Below, piece after piece: positions 24,267 through 33,437 of a stretch of DNA of 44,572 nucleotides. The position numbers and the translations under genes are program-made. Source of the stretch: CAYZPW01 sp964480475 (GTDB lineage: Bacteria > B130-G9). Below the pieces are notes generated by a model. The model searched no databases and had not been told where the DNA came from. It was given only the letters and a program-made list of their open reading frames with translations. Each line of letters starts with the position of its first letter. Within the stretch, counting starts at the first letter, position 1. The stretch is taken from the NCBI GenBank assembly GCA_964480475.1, contig CAYZPW010000014.1:1-44572 (forward strand), written 5' to 3'.

Positions 24267-25569
24267 ACAAAGGGAACGAAGCGCCATATTGCAGTCGCTC
24301 CGCGCGGGAGTCGTGCCCAAGATAGGCCTTCAGCATATTCAGGTGGGGAGAAAGGACGAGGTCGAGGCGATTCTCCGCGACCTAGATCTTGTCGCCGATG
24401 GCGGCTCTACGGTGCGACTCGTTATAGGCCGTTATGGATCGGGCAAGAGTTTTCTCCTGAACCTCGCACGGATACTGGCGTTGCACAAGAAGTTTGTCGT
24501 TGTTCAGGCTGACGTGACGACCGACCGTAGGCTGTACTCCAGGCAAGGGCAGGCGCGAGCTCTATATGCGGAGCTGATGCAGAACATGGCCGTGTTGTCG
24601 AAGCCTATGGGCGGTGCCTTAGCGAGCGTTGTTGAAAGATGGGTCTCGGACATTGATTTTCAGGTCAGGGAGAACGGGGGAACTGGGCGCGATGTTGTGA
24701 CGCAGATATACAAGGGGCTGAGCCCCTTGCAGGACCAGGTCAGCGGCTACGACTTTGCGACCGCCATTATCAGGTACCTTCGGGGCTTTCACAGTCAGGA
24801 TGATCTGCTAATGGCGCACGCGATGCGCTGGCTGCGCGCTCAATACACCACCAAGACTGAGGCAAGGCAAGACCTGGGCGTCAGGTCGATCATCGATGAT
24901 CATAACATCTACGATTATCTGAAGCTCTTGGCGGCGTTCGTCCGCATGGCGGGGTATGCCGGGCTTCTAGTCAACATCGACGAGATGGGGATTCTCTCTC
25001 ACCGGTTGAGCAATGCCCGAGCGAGGAATGGGAATTATGAGGTTCTTCTAAGAGTGCTCAATGATTGTAATCAGGGCAATGTCAGCGGGATTGGATTTCT
25101 GTTCGCCGGGACCGACTCATTCCTTGAGGACCGCCGGAGGGGGCTTTACAGCTACGAGGCGCTCGCCTCGAGGCTTGCGGCGAATCCTTTTGCTGTGGAT
25201 GGTCGCAAGGATTTCTCGGGGCCGATCATTCGCTTGGAGAACTTATCTCCGGAACATCTGTACGTTTTGCTTGAGAATATCCGAAACGTCTTTGCGAGCG
25301 GCGATCCGACCAAGCTTCTCGTGCCGGACGAGGCCCTGAAGGAGTTCATGATTCACTGCTCGAAGAAACTGGGCGCGGATTATTATCTCACTCCTCGTGA
25401 GACGGTCAAAGGGTTCGTGGGCTTTCTCTCAGTTCTTGAGCAGAACCCGGACATGGATTGGAGGAGCGTGCTATACGACACCAAGATTGAGGCGGGCCCC
25501 GATCAGGAAAGTCCCTCGATGGTTCCCGATGAGGACGGAGATGAGGGTCTCAGGGCATTCAAGCTGTGA
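24250..25569 (+). CDS. BrxD-like P-loop ATPase (DUF2791 family)
   Basis: 439 residues. The N-terminal part GVVPKIGLQHIQVGRKDEVE (about 20-39) precedes Walker A GRYGSGKS (60-67) and FVVVQADVTTDRRLY (about 85). Walker B-like GLLVNIDEMGIL is near 238. The C-terminal lid contains ENLSPEHLYVLLENI. This pattern, especially the GLQHIQVGR entry and the GRYGSGKS loop, is that of the BREX system ATPase BrxD and its relatives, ORC/Cdc6-like AAA+ proteins of defence islands. It begins inside the TerB-C gene (17-base overlap) and ends 20 bases before the helicase start, so the three are almost certainly one transcript. It probably loads or controls the helicase, which is inference. Confidence 0.85.
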   Translation: MDKPIKQRERSAILQSLRAGVVPKIGLQHIQVGRKDEVEAILRDLDLVADGGSTVRLVIGRYGSGKSFLLNLARILALHKKFVVVQADVTTDRRLYSRQGQARALYAELMQNMAVLSKPMGGALASVVERWVSDIDFQVRENGGTGRDVVTQIYKGLSPLQDQVSGYDFATAIIRYLRGFHSQDDLLMAHAMRWLRAQYTTKTEARQDLGVRSIIDDHNIYDYLKLLAAFVRMAGYAGLLVNIDEMGILSHRLSNARARNGNYEVLLRVLNDCNQGNVSGIGFLFAGTDSFLEDRRRGLYSYEALASRLAANPFAVDGRKDFSGPIIRLENLSPEHLYVLLENIRNVFASGDPTKLLVPDEALKEFMIHCSKKLGADYYLTPRETVKGFVGFLSVLEQNPDMDWRSVLYDTKIEAGPDQESPSMVPDEDGDEGLRAFKL

Positions 25570-25589
25570 TCTGATTGCAGAGGTCGGTC

Positions 25590-27818
25590 GTGCCTGAGGA
25601 CAATCAGCGAGCCTTCGACCTTCTCCATCCCTCGATCCAGCGCAAGCTCTACGACATGGAGTGGACCGAGCTTCGGCCAATTCAAGTCGATACCATTCGA
25701 GAGATAATCCTGGCAAGGACTCGTCGCATCGTCATATCAGCCCAGACAGCGGGCGGCAAGACCGAGGCGGCTTTTCTGCCGATATTGTCGAAGATCATTG
25801 ACGACAGCTCTGGGGGCGTCAGGGCGCTCTACATCGGGCCCTTAAAGGCTCTCATTAACGACCAGTTTCGCAGGCTGGAGGACCTGTGTCAGCGCGCCTC
25901 TATCCCTGTCTGGAGATGGCACGGAGACGTCGGGCAGTCGTCCAAGAAAGCCTTGATCAAGACCCCGTCAGGCGTACTACTCATCACGCCTGAATCACTG
26001 GAGTCTCTGTTCATCAATCGGCCACAACATATCGATAAGTTATTCTGCCGGCTGTCATTCATTGTTATCGACGAAATGCACTCGTTCATGGGCCCCGAGA
26101 GGGGGGCGCATCTCAAGAGCCTCATTCACCGGCTGGCGCCCAGATCGAAAGAAAACCTGAGCCTCGTTGGCCTTTCCGCCACACTCGGGGACATGAAGCA
26201 CGCGTGCGAGTGGATCTGCCTCGATCAGAGCGAGAGGGCTTCATTGATAGAGGATGACACTGAAGAGAAGAAAGCCCATTACATCATCCATGGATATCTT
26301 AGGGAGCGATCAGGAGACAAAGAGGCCCCGCAAGACGGGAATGGCGAGGGTTGCGGCTCTGAGGCCACAGCTGCGGACGAGCAGCTAGCTTCCGACATCT
26401 ACAACGCCTTTAGGGGCAAGACAGCGCTGATCTTCGCAAACAGCAAGAGCAAGCTGGAGTTTTTTGCCGACCGAGTCAGCAAAATATCTGAACGCAAAGG
26501 ATTACCTAATCTCTTCCGGGTTCACCATGGTTCTCTTGGGAAGGGCGTGCGTGAGGATGCTGAGGATGACCTGCGATCAAACCGCCCCACTTCGGTCTTC
26601 TGCTCCAGCACCCTGGAGATGGGGATAGATGTCGGGAACGTGTCCATTATTTGCCAAATCGGTCCTCCCTGGTCGGTGAGTTCACTGATCCAGCGTTTGG
26701 GGAGAAGCGGACGTGATCCTGACCAGCCCTCCATAATGAGGATGTTCATCGATGAGTATGAGCCCGGAAACGCCACCCCAATAGTCGGGCGCCTTTACCC
26801 CGGCCTTATTCAGGCCATAGCGATGTCGGAATTGATGCGTCAGAAATGGTGTGAGCCACCTGATTTGGGCAGAATGCACGCCTCCACTCTGACACACCAA
26901 ATAATGAGCACGATCGCTGAGACAGGAGGAGTGAAGGCCGACCGACTTTTTCAGAGGCTAATTGAGAACGGCGCATTCAAGAACGTGAGCAAAGAGATGT
27001 TTATCTGGGTCTTGCGTTGCCTGGGAGACAAGGATGTGGTCGAACAGATGCCAGAGGGCGATCTGATTCTCGGGATTGAGGGGGAACGGGTGGTCAGGAG
27101 GTTCGACTTCTACGCCGCCTTTCGTGTTGAGGAGGAGTTCCGCGTCATGCACGGGAGTAAGTGCATCGGCAGCGTGCTTTATTATCCGGGCCTCGCGGCG
27201 GATGGTTTCATTATCTTGGCGGGGCGTCGCTGGAAGATCCTGGAGATTGACAGAAAGCGAAGGGAGATCCTGGTGACCCCATCAAAGGGCGGTCGGCTTC
27301 CTCTCTTCTCTGGCAGCCACGGGCCGGACGTTCATCCCGTTGTCAGACAGAAGATGCGAGAGGTATTGCTGTCGGATAAGACGATTTCGTATCTTGATGG
27401 CAAGGCCAGAGAGATTCTTGAATACGCCCGCCGTACAGCCAATGCTACCGATTTGGGCGAGTTCTGCTTTCATAAGGAAGGAGCCACGACCACGTGGTTC
27501 ACATGGACTGGTTCGCGCATAAACAGGACCCTGATGGCTCTTGGGAGTTTCTCTGGCGGAATGAACGTTTCGGATGAAGGCATAGCCCTGAACTTCGAGA
27601 GAACCTCAATAGAGGAGATATGCGCAACTTACAGAGGATTCCTTGAGAGATGTCCCACTGCCGTTGAGTTGGCGGCGAGATTCCCCAGTCTTGAGCAGGA
27701 GAAGTTCGACCACTATCTCTCCCGCGACGTCTTGGCTCAGGTCTTTGCGAACAATTGCCTTGACATGGATGGTGCAAGGCGAATCATCGAGCATTTAGAG
27801 AAACCGCCATATTCCTAA
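25590..27818 (+). CDS. BrxHI/Lhr-like SF2 helicase
   Basis: 742 residues. GAGG lies seven bases before the GTG at 25590. Motifs in order: Walker A AQTAGGKT (51-58), IGPLKALINDQ (Ia), the DEMH box (161-164), GLSATLG (III), CSSTLEMGIDVG (V), and QRLGRSGR (VI, about 368-375). The C-terminal half contains a winged-helix stretch and a beta-rich segment (GRRWKILEIDRKRREILV) as in the Lhr family. Within Lhr proteins the closest context is BrxHI of type 2 BREX, where it also accompanies BrxD. Lhr enzymes are 3'-5' DNA or RNA:DNA translocases. Nothing that follows belongs to a BREX system: an OppF-like ATPase comes 78 bases downstream. Confidence 0.85.
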   Translation: MPEDNQRAFDLLHPSIQRKLYDMEWTELRPIQVDTIREIILARTRRIVISAQTAGGKTEAAFLPILSKIIDDSSGGVRALYIGPLKALINDQFRRLEDLCQRASIPVWRWHGDVGQSSKKALIKTPSGVLLITPESLESLFINRPQHIDKLFCRLSFIVIDEMHSFMGPERGAHLKSLIHRLAPRSKENLSLVGLSATLGDMKHACEWICLDQSERASLIEDDTEEKKAHYIIHGYLRERSGDKEAPQDGNGEGCGSEATAADEQLASDIYNAFRGKTALIFANSKSKLEFFADRVSKISERKGLPNLFRVHHGSLGKGVREDAEDDLRSNRPTSVFCSSTLEMGIDVGNVSIICQIGPPWSVSSLIQRLGRSGRDPDQPSIMRMFIDEYEPGNATPIVGRLYPGLIQAIAMSELMRQKWCEPPDLGRMHASTLTHQIMSTIAETGGVKADRLFQRLIENGAFKNVSKEMFIWVLRCLGDKDVVEQMPEGDLILGIEGERVVRRFDFYAAFRVEEEFRVMHGSKCIGSVLYYPGLAADGFIILAGRRWKILEIDRKRREILVTPSKGGRLPLFSGSHGPDVHPVVRQKMREVLLSDKTISYLDGKAREILEYARRTANATDLGEFCFHKEGATTTWFTWTGSRINRTLMALGSFSGGMNVSDEGIALNFERTSIEEICATYRGFLERCPTAVELAARFPSLEQEKFDHYLSRDVLAQVFANNCLDMDGARRIIEHLEKPPYS

Positions 27819-27896
27819 TAGCCAAGTTACCATGGTGCAAGGACCACAGAGGATAGCAAGCAAAGGAACCTATGGGACGGCCTCTCTAAGAATGCT

Positions 27897-28847
27897 ATGT
27901 TAGACAATATGCTCGCGGTAGACCTGCTCACGAAACACTTCTGGTTGAAGAGATCGCGGTTATCGAAATCAAAGCTAACGGCGGTCGATGGAGTCTCGTT
28001 CTCGGTTCAGGTGGGGGAGACGTTCGCGCTCGTGGGGGAGTCGGGGTCCGGCAAGACCACGCTCGCCATGCTCCTGACGCGACTACTGGACCCAGATGGA
28101 GGCACAGTCTATTTCGAGGGCAGGGATGTCTTCTCCTTCGACGAGAGGGAGCTGCGGACGTTCAGACGGTCCGTCCAGATGATATTCCAGGACCCATCCG
28201 CCTCGCTCGACCCCAGGATGAGGGTCGGGCAGATAGTCGCTGAGGGCATGCGAATACACCGACTCGGAGGCACGGAGGAGCAGCGCAACCGCGTGGGTGA
28301 GCTATTGCACGTCGCCGGTCTTCCTGCCGATGCTAAGGACAAGTTCCCACACGAGTTCTCCGGCGGTCAACGTCAGCGCATTGGCATCGCCCGAGCCCTC
28401 GCGGTTAAACCCAGATTGATCGTAGCGGACGAACCCGTCTCGGCGCTCGACGTCTCTGTTCAGGCGAAGATCCTGAATCTGTTAGTCGAGCTCAAAGCGA
28501 AGAGGCGCCTGACCTACGTAATCATCGCCCACAACATGCGAATCGTCGGCCAGATCGCGGATACGATTGCTGTCATGTATCTCGGGAGGCTTTTGGAGAT
28601 TGCACCCGCACAGGAGCTCTTCGTGAGCCCGATGCACCCCTACACGAAGCTTCTCCTCGCGTCGATCCCCTCGCTTGGAAGAGCTCCCACGCAGCCCGCC
28701 GCCGTCTCCCGGCGCCTACTGGATCCGGGCGGGTCCGGCTGCGGGTTCCGCGAGCGCTGTGCCGAGGCGCTGCCCCTATGCCAGAAGACCGAACCCGAAC
28801 TCAAGAGCATCGGCGAAGGGCGACTCGTGGCCTGTCACCAGTTCTGA
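27897..28847 (+). CDS. Oligopeptide-type ABC transporter ATPase (OppF/DppF-like)
   Basis: 316 residues. Walker A GESGSGKTT is at about 48-56, then the Q-loop MIFQDPSASLDPR, signature FSGGQRQRIGIARAL and Walker B LIVADEPVSALD. The C-terminal extension PMHPYTKLLL, followed by a Cys cluster (CGFRERC, C in LCQK, C in VACHQF), is the oligopeptide/dipeptide transporter family end that couples to OppB/C-type permeases. No permease, partner ATPase or binding protein gene is next to it, so this copy is orphaned here. An alternative start four codons later is possible. It is not part of the ATPase-helicase unit by function. Confidence 0.9.
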   Translation: MLDNMLAVDLLTKHFWLKRSRLSKSKLTAVDGVSFSVQVGETFALVGESGSGKTTLAMLLTRLLDPDGGTVYFEGRDVFSFDERELRTFRRSVQMIFQDPSASLDPRMRVGQIVAEGMRIHRLGGTEEQRNRVGELLHVAGLPADAKDKFPHEFSGGQRQRIGIARALAVKPRLIVADEPVSALDVSVQAKILNLLVELKAKRRLTYVIIAHNMRIVGQIADTIAVMYLGRLLEIAPAQELFVSPMHPYTKLLLASIPSLGRAPTQPAAVSRRLLDPGGSGCGFRERCAEALPLCQKTEPELKSIGEGRLVACHQF

Positions 28848-29039
28848 CGAGGCTGCAAGGGCCCTTATGAATCGCCTCAATCCCAATACTACCCGCGTAG
28901 GCAGCGTTATCCGTGATCGGAGGGGGGCATCGTGTGCCGCGTGAGGGCTTGTCCTTGGCAGCCTGTAAAGGCCGTCCCGCGTCCGTAAGTGTCCCCACTG
29001 CGGGCCAAAATCGCGCCCGAGGGTAAGCTGGGCCGAATC

Positions 29040-30101
29040 CTATATGCCTAGGGTCTTTCTGTCCATCTCGACCGTTTCTTGAGTTTCTTCTACAACCTCG
29101 AGAAAGGTCTCTCTGTCAAGCTCAAGAAAGGCGCTGGAATCGAGTTCGAGTATGTCCGCCTCGCTTTGGGCTTGCTCGTCGGGATGTGTCGAGAGGTGAT
29201 AGGAAATCGCGTCCGAAACTCGAGCCAAGTGCGAAAGAATAGGCTCCTTCTTGTTGGCATTTGGGTTATGATGATGGAGAATGGCCTTTTCCAAAACATC
29301 CGGGAAGTTCCATTTGCGGCAGAGAATCGCACCCAGCTCGGAGTGGCCTATGCCGAGGACTCTCTGCTCAATCTCGTCGAAGGTCAGATCGCCGTTTTTC
29401 TTGAGAGCTATTAGATTGCGCACGGCTCCAGGGAGCTTGGTTTCGATGATGTTTTTTCCGATATCGTGGAGGAGGCCTACGATAAAGGCTTCTTCCACTA
29501 GCTGCTTCTTTTTTCGCTTAGCCAAGAGGCGGGCTGCGATGCCGGTTTCCACTGAATGCGCCCATAGCGTCTTGCCGGCGGCGGAGTAGCCGCGGACGCC
29601 GGACGAGTGCATACTCTTGACGGATGATGCGATGACGATCGTTTTGACTGTCGAGAAGCCCAATAGCACGAGTGCGTCCGTCATGCTCGTTATCTGGCCG
29701 GCTCGTCCGTAAAGAGCAGAATTTGAGTACTTGAGCACCTTGGAGGCCACCGCTGAGTCCTTTAGGATCAGGTCTTCCATCTGCTTCATGGTGGTGGTCG
29801 GCGAGGCGGTGAGTTCCATGAGTTTGGTGGCAACGAATGGCAGGCTGGGAAGCTCCTTGACCTGCGTGAGCATCTTTCTTGCGTCATCCAGGCTTGCTGG
29901 GCTGCCTCCCTTTGCAGTGGCTCTGGGAGCCTCCGCGGCGGCCGTACTCACTGGTTTAATTCCGGATGCGCCTGCGGTAGATACGCATACCAAGTGGCCT
30001 ATTCTGCATTTCATGCACTTGAACTTGACTTTGGGGTTCGGAATAATCTTGCTGGGGTCAGCTTTGAATTCCACGCCGCAATGGTCGCACCTAAAAAGCA
30101 T
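29040..30101 (-). CDS. HDOD-domain protein with N-terminal zinc ribbon
   Basis: 353 residues. An MJ0042-type zinc ribbon is visible at 1-35 (RCDHCGVEF then KCMKCRIGH: two CxxC pairs). Residues 80-290 form an HDOD domain, with LPSLPFVATKLMEL, an SNSALYGRAGQI segment, a VGLLHDIGK motif (HD metal-like residues) and GHSELGAILCRKW. HDOD proteins are HD-GYP relatives that usually lack phosphodiesterase activity and serve signalling or motility control. HD and the downstream His are present here, so catalysis cannot be excluded. The C-terminal tail is acidic. GGAG precedes the ATG. It is separated by 77 bases from the PP-loop gene, and no partner sensor is adjacent. Confidence 0.85.
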   Translation of the reverse strand: MLFRCDHCGVEFKADPSKIIPNPKVKFKCMKCRIGHLVCVSTAGASGIKPVSTAAAEAPRATAKGGSPASLDDARKMLTQVKELPSLPFVATKLMELTASPTTTMKQMEDLILKDSAVASKVLKYSNSALYGRAGQITSMTDALVLLGFSTVKTIVIASSVKSMHSSGVRGYSAAGKTLWAHSVETGIAARLLAKRKKKQLVEEAFIVGLLHDIGKNIIETKLPGAVRNLIALKKNGDLTFDEIEQRVLGIGHSELGAILCRKWNFPDVLEKAILHHHNPNANKKEPILSHLARVSDAISYHLSTHPDEQAQSEADILELDSSAFLELDRETFLEVVEETQETVEMDRKTLGI

Positions 30102-30178
30102 TACTGCTCCGTCCAGACTGTTTCGTGTCCATAATCAGCCGCTCGCTTGTACTTGAGAAGGATTCAGAAGCCCCGCAA

Positions 30179-30943
30179 CTATGATAACAGCCCTATCTTC
30201 TCGGTCAAATCTTGTCCCGAGAGCTCGAAATGCCGATGAACGTGGCTTATCAGCGTCGGCTTCTTTTCAGCAACGTAATCCGCTATTGCCTTATCGGAAA
30301 CAGGAAGCGAGACCTTAAAAAGCGACTCTCTCAGGAAAGTCAAAGCGTCCCCGTAGAAGCAGACTGGCTGGGTACCAAGGTCCCGGCCCGCAACCTTGCG
30401 GCCCGTTTTGATACCCATCTGTCTGAGCGCCTCGCGTTCATGCTCTCTGTCCTTAATCCTGACGACCGGGTTAGAATAGCGAATTCCGAAGGCCTCGTGC
30501 AACTGCCGATATCCCTCCAGCGTTATCGCCGCCTGGTCGGACATCCATTCGGTCGCACCTGACGCGCCATCTGCGATGTTGGGTATCCCGTGCTCGAGAC
30601 AATAGATTGCCCCTACTGTGTGCATAACCAGCTTGCAGCCAACGCAGATCACAAACAGTCCCCTATACCTCAAAATGTCTCGGACGAGCGTGCGAAGGAT
30701 AACCTGCCTGAAAAGCGCCTTTGCAGAGATGATCCTGTGGACGAACCTGTCTGCGTTAAGGCGGCCTTTCAATTCCTCAAATCGCCTCGCGGTTCTGTCG
30801 ATCTTAGTGTGGCCGTAGCCCCTTGAAATCGAGAGAAGATGAACCTTCTCAAAGTCCTTCGCAAGAACCGTCGCGGCAAGAGTGGAGTCAAGCCCTCCCG
30901 AAAACAGAAGCACGACGGAGCTGTCTGATGCCTTCTCATTCAT
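30179..30943 (-). CDS. PP-loop ATP-pyrophosphatase-like protein of unknown substrate
   Basis: 254 residues from the ATG at 30943, which lies two bases after the ksgA stop. A longer frame from 30985 would overlap ksgA. The N-terminal PP-loop is VVLLFSGGLDSTLAATVL (SGGLDS). A second region, CVGCKLVMHTVGAIYC, and then GASGATEWMSDQA resemble the adenylating PP-loop enzymes (QueC/ThiI/MnmA/TtuA-like) that activate a carboxylate or tRNA base. The two Cys at CVGC could bind metal or carry sulfur. tRNA modification is suggested by coupling to the rRNA dimethylase KsgA, but neither substrate nor named family can be set from sequence alone. Confidence 0.65.
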   Translation of the reverse strand: MNEKASDSSVVLLFSGGLDSTLAATVLAKDFEKVHLLSISRGYGHTKIDRTARRFEELKGRLNADRFVHRIISAKALFRQVILRTLVRDILRYRGLFVICVGCKLVMHTVGAIYCLEHGIPNIADGASGATEWMSDQAAITLEGYRQLHEAFGIRYSNPVVRIKDREHEREALRQMGIKTGRKVAGRDLGTQPVCFYGDALTFLRESLFKVSLPVSDKAIADYVAEKKPTLISHVHRHFELSGQDLTEKIGLLS

Positions 30944-30945
30944 TC

Positions 30946-31785
30946 TCAATACAGCTTTTTTGCTTCGTGGTATCCAGCCATACAAGCCAGCTTCTCAAAG
31001 AGCGACACATACTCATCTACGGCAATCTCCTGAGGCCTGCAAGCGGGGGACATGCCTGATTGTCCCAGGAGCCTCCCAACGGCTTCCCCTCGTTCACGGA
31101 ACGCCTCGCCCCGAGAGAGCGAATTGATAAGCGTCTTTCGCCTGTGCGCAAAGGCGGCTTTTACGAATTCATCGAACTGTTTCAGCGTCTCTTTTGAAGC
31201 AAACGGGGTCTTTCGCGGCGTCATAGCAACCACTGCGGAATCGACGTTTGGCCTCGGCCAAAACGCCGCTCGCGGCACCGTGAGAAGCCTTCGCACCGCC
31301 GTCCTCGCCTGCATAGTCACGGAAAGCCGACCGTATTCCGGTGTGTTAGGCGCCGCCATGAGGCGTTCGGCCATCTCCCTCTGCCCCATAACGCGGATGT
31401 CGTCAATCCGCTCGAGCTGGCCCATCAGCGCTAGCAGGATATGAACGAACGAGCAATATGGCAGGTTGCCAACGACTCTCACCTTCTTGTTTGAGGCAAG
31501 CGCGAAGACGGCCTCAGTTAGATCAAGCTCCCTCGCGTCCCGACACACGGGGATGACGTTCGGACTGCCGCCAAATCGTTCTTTCAGCTGTTCATAGAGC
31601 CCTGCGTCCATCTCGACGGCATAAACAACCTCCGCGTCTCGGGCCAATAGCTCGGTCAGGCGGCCATCACCGGCTCCGACCTCCACGACGATTCTGCCCC
31701 CAGGTTCGGCCAGTTCTGCGACCTTCTCTAGAAGATTCGGGTCGCTGAGAAAGACCTGGCCAAGCGATTTCTTCGGTTCAAGCAT
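30946..31785 (-). CDS. ksgA: 16S rRNA adenine dimethyltransferase
   Basis: 279 residues from the ATG at 31785. Start: MLEPKKSLGQVFLSD, the family N-terminus. Motifs: EVGAGDGRLTELLA (SAM motif I), the acidic DARELDL region, the NLPYCSF catalytic loop (NLPY) and FWPRPNVDSAVV (the RP-x-V-x-S region for rRNA binding). It would dimethylate two adjacent adenines in helix 45 of 16S rRNA. A longer frame starting upstream at 31809 adds only MLSIEFCG, which lacks family sequence. It is divergent from the antiporter gene and tightly coupled to the PP-loop gene downstream. Confidence 0.95.
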   Translation of the reverse strand: MLEPKKSLGQVFLSDPNLLEKVAELAEPGGRIVVEVGAGDGRLTELLARDAEVVYAVEMDAGLYEQLKERFGGSPNVIPVCRDARELDLTEAVFALASNKKVRVVGNLPYCSFVHILLALMGQLERIDDIRVMGQREMAERLMAAPNTPEYGRLSVTMQARTAVRRLLTVPRAAFWPRPNVDSAVVAMTPRKTPFASKETLKQFDEFVKAAFAHRRKTLINSLSRGEAFRERGEAVGRLLGQSGMSPACRPQEIAVDEYVSLFEKLACMAGYHEAKKLY

Positions 31786-31908
31786 CCCACAAAACTCGAT
31801 AGACAACACAGATCATCTGCCGCTTCCGAAGCAGTACACGCGCCGCGGGCCGATCACGTTTGCCCCTTTCTCTCGTTTCCGCTGGGCGGAAACACCTCAC
31901 GCGCAGCC

Positions 31909-31937
31909 TTGACTTGGCTTGCTTGCTTACCTATTCT
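31909..31937 (+). promoter_or_regulatory. Sigma-70 promoter of the antiporter gene
   Basis: TTGACT (31909-31914, five of six), 17 bases, TATTCT (31932-31937, four of six). Transcription would start near 31944, so the longer open frame beginning at 31860 would start upstream of its own promoter. This supports the GTG at 31986 as the true start. Confidence 0.5.
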
Positions 31938-31985
31938 CCGGCCAAAACTTACCTAAGCTCGAATCTAATTCAACTGAGGCGGACA

Positions 31986-33062
31986 GTGCAAGCCTGGCTT
32001 AACGAGAACCTCCTTTGGACACAGTTCCTCGTTTGCGGGGTCGCAATTGTCTTCGCGGGCACCAAACTCTCCCGGTTTGGCTACATAATAGGCGAGAAAC
32101 TGAAGATAGGCAGCACCTGGATCGGGCTTGTGCTGCTGGCCGCGGTTACCTCCATGCCTGAGATGATCACGAGCTGCGCAGCCGGCGCCATCGAGGCGCC
32201 AGACATAGCCATAGGCAATCTGTTCGGCAGCAACCTCTTCAACCTCGCGATACTGGGCATTCTCGGACTAATGATGCCTCGGCTGGCGAAATGGAATGAT
32301 GATGGGGACAGGCACTTACTTTCGAGCGGCTTTAGCGTTCTGATACTCTCAGTTGCGCTTCTTGCGATCGTTATTCACAGAGCTACTCTCTCCGTGGGCG
32401 CGCCTCACAACCAGGCCAAAGTGCAATTCCCCATAGGGGTGGGCAGCGTCGTGCTGCTCGCTGTTTATCTGCTTTCGATGGTCCTGATCTTCATCGACGA
32501 AAAGAGCAACAGACCACGGGATGCTGAGGCGCTCGCCTACAAAGATGAGAAGCTCGCTGGCGTCTGCATCAAGTTCACGGTCTGTGCCGCGATAATCGTC
32601 GGAGCAGGCTGGCGGATGGTTGTTCTGGGCGACATCCTCGCGGAAATCCCCATCAGCATCTTGGGGACGCGCCTCGTCCTGGGCCAGACCGTAATCGGCA
32701 CGTTCTTCCTTGCCGTCGCCACCTCGCTGCCGGAGTTCACGGTTTGCTTCGCAGCAATCAAGATGCGCGCTGTGGATATGGCTATCGGCAACGTCTTCGG
32801 CAGCAACATCTTCAACATCGCGACCGTTTTCTTAGCCGACGTATTCTTCACAAAAGGCCCGATTCTGGCCCACGTCAGCGGCATTCATCTTATCACAGGA
32901 CTGATTGTCATCTTGATGAGCGTGCTCTTCATCTTGGGAAGCGCATACCGGCGCCTCTTCGTCGGGTTCAGGCAGATTCCTATCTCGATCGCCATCGTGG
33001 CCTTGTGGCTTTTGGGCTGGCTCCTCATATTCATGCTCAGCGGCCAGGCCCCTCAGCCTTAG
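31986..33062 (+). CDS. Calcium/sodium (cation) antiporter of the CaCA family
   Basis: 358 residues from GTG 31986 (GAGG six bases before). About ten membrane helices in two inverted halves, each with an alpha-repeat: TSMPEMITS with GNLFGSNLFNLA in the first, and TSLPEFTV with GNVFGSNIFNIA in the second. The acidic residues in the E-containing repeats bind Ca2+ or Na+ in the YrbG/NCX family. The loop between halves is hydrophilic (EKSNRPRDAE). It would move cations across the inner membrane, Ca2+ export with Na+ or H+ being usual. It is divergent from ksgA and has its own promoter. The 40 residues upstream of 31986 are not counted. Confidence 0.9.
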   Translation: MQAWLNENLLWTQFLVCGVAIVFAGTKLSRFGYIIGEKLKIGSTWIGLVLLAAVTSMPEMITSCAAGAIEAPDIAIGNLFGSNLFNLAILGILGLMMPRLAKWNDDGDRHLLSSGFSVLILSVALLAIVIHRATLSVGAPHNQAKVQFPIGVGSVVLLAVYLLSMVLIFIDEKSNRPRDAEALAYKDEKLAGVCIKFTVCAAIIVGAGWRMVVLGDILAEIPISILGTRLVLGQTVIGTFFLAVATSLPEFTVCFAAIKMRAVDMAIGNVFGSNIFNIATVFLADVFFTKGPILAHVSGIHLITGLIVILMSVLFILGSAYRRLFVGFRQIPISIAIVALWLLGWLLIFMLSGQAPQP

Positions 33063-33069
33063 CCGCAGC

Positions 33070-33357
33070 GTGACGGTTCCACCGCGAGCCTGTCCTCGGC
33101 CGCCTATTGGCCTCGAAACAAATCGTGAGTTCTTCGAGCTGGCCGAGAGGGCTATCCCCCAGCTGGCTGACGTCGCGTTCATTGAGAAAGAGGACTGGAA
33201 GTATGAAGGGAGCACAGCCCGAGCAGGACGGGGTGGCCGCACTCACACCTTCGGCCTGCGCAGGCCCGCCACCAGGCTGAGGGATGCCGCCGTCTATCGC
33301 CGTTCCGACGTCCAGGTCTCCAGAGGCAAGGCCGTCCCACGGAATAGCGACTCGTAG
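33070..33357 (+). other. Uncertain small open frame, possibly a gene remnant
   Basis: Residues about 18-45 (NREFFELAERAIPQLADVAF, then IEKEDWKYEG) have coding-like composition, but the start lacks a ribosome binding site and the second half is basic and low in structure. I see no family match. It may be a fragment of a decayed gene at the edge of the repeat array, or chance. Apart from this and the features at its right end, the stretch 33063-33684 has no gene. Confidence 0.25.
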
Positions 33358-33437
33358 CAGCGTTTTGGCCGAAACACGGCGATTCACGACATCGTCGTTT
33401 GCAATCTGCCGAAGCAGCAGTGTTTCGTCCTTCGGTT

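Noticed and set aside
24250..27818. A complete BREX system
   Set aside because: BrxA, BrxB, BrxC, PglX and PglZ-type genes are absent on both sides within the window.
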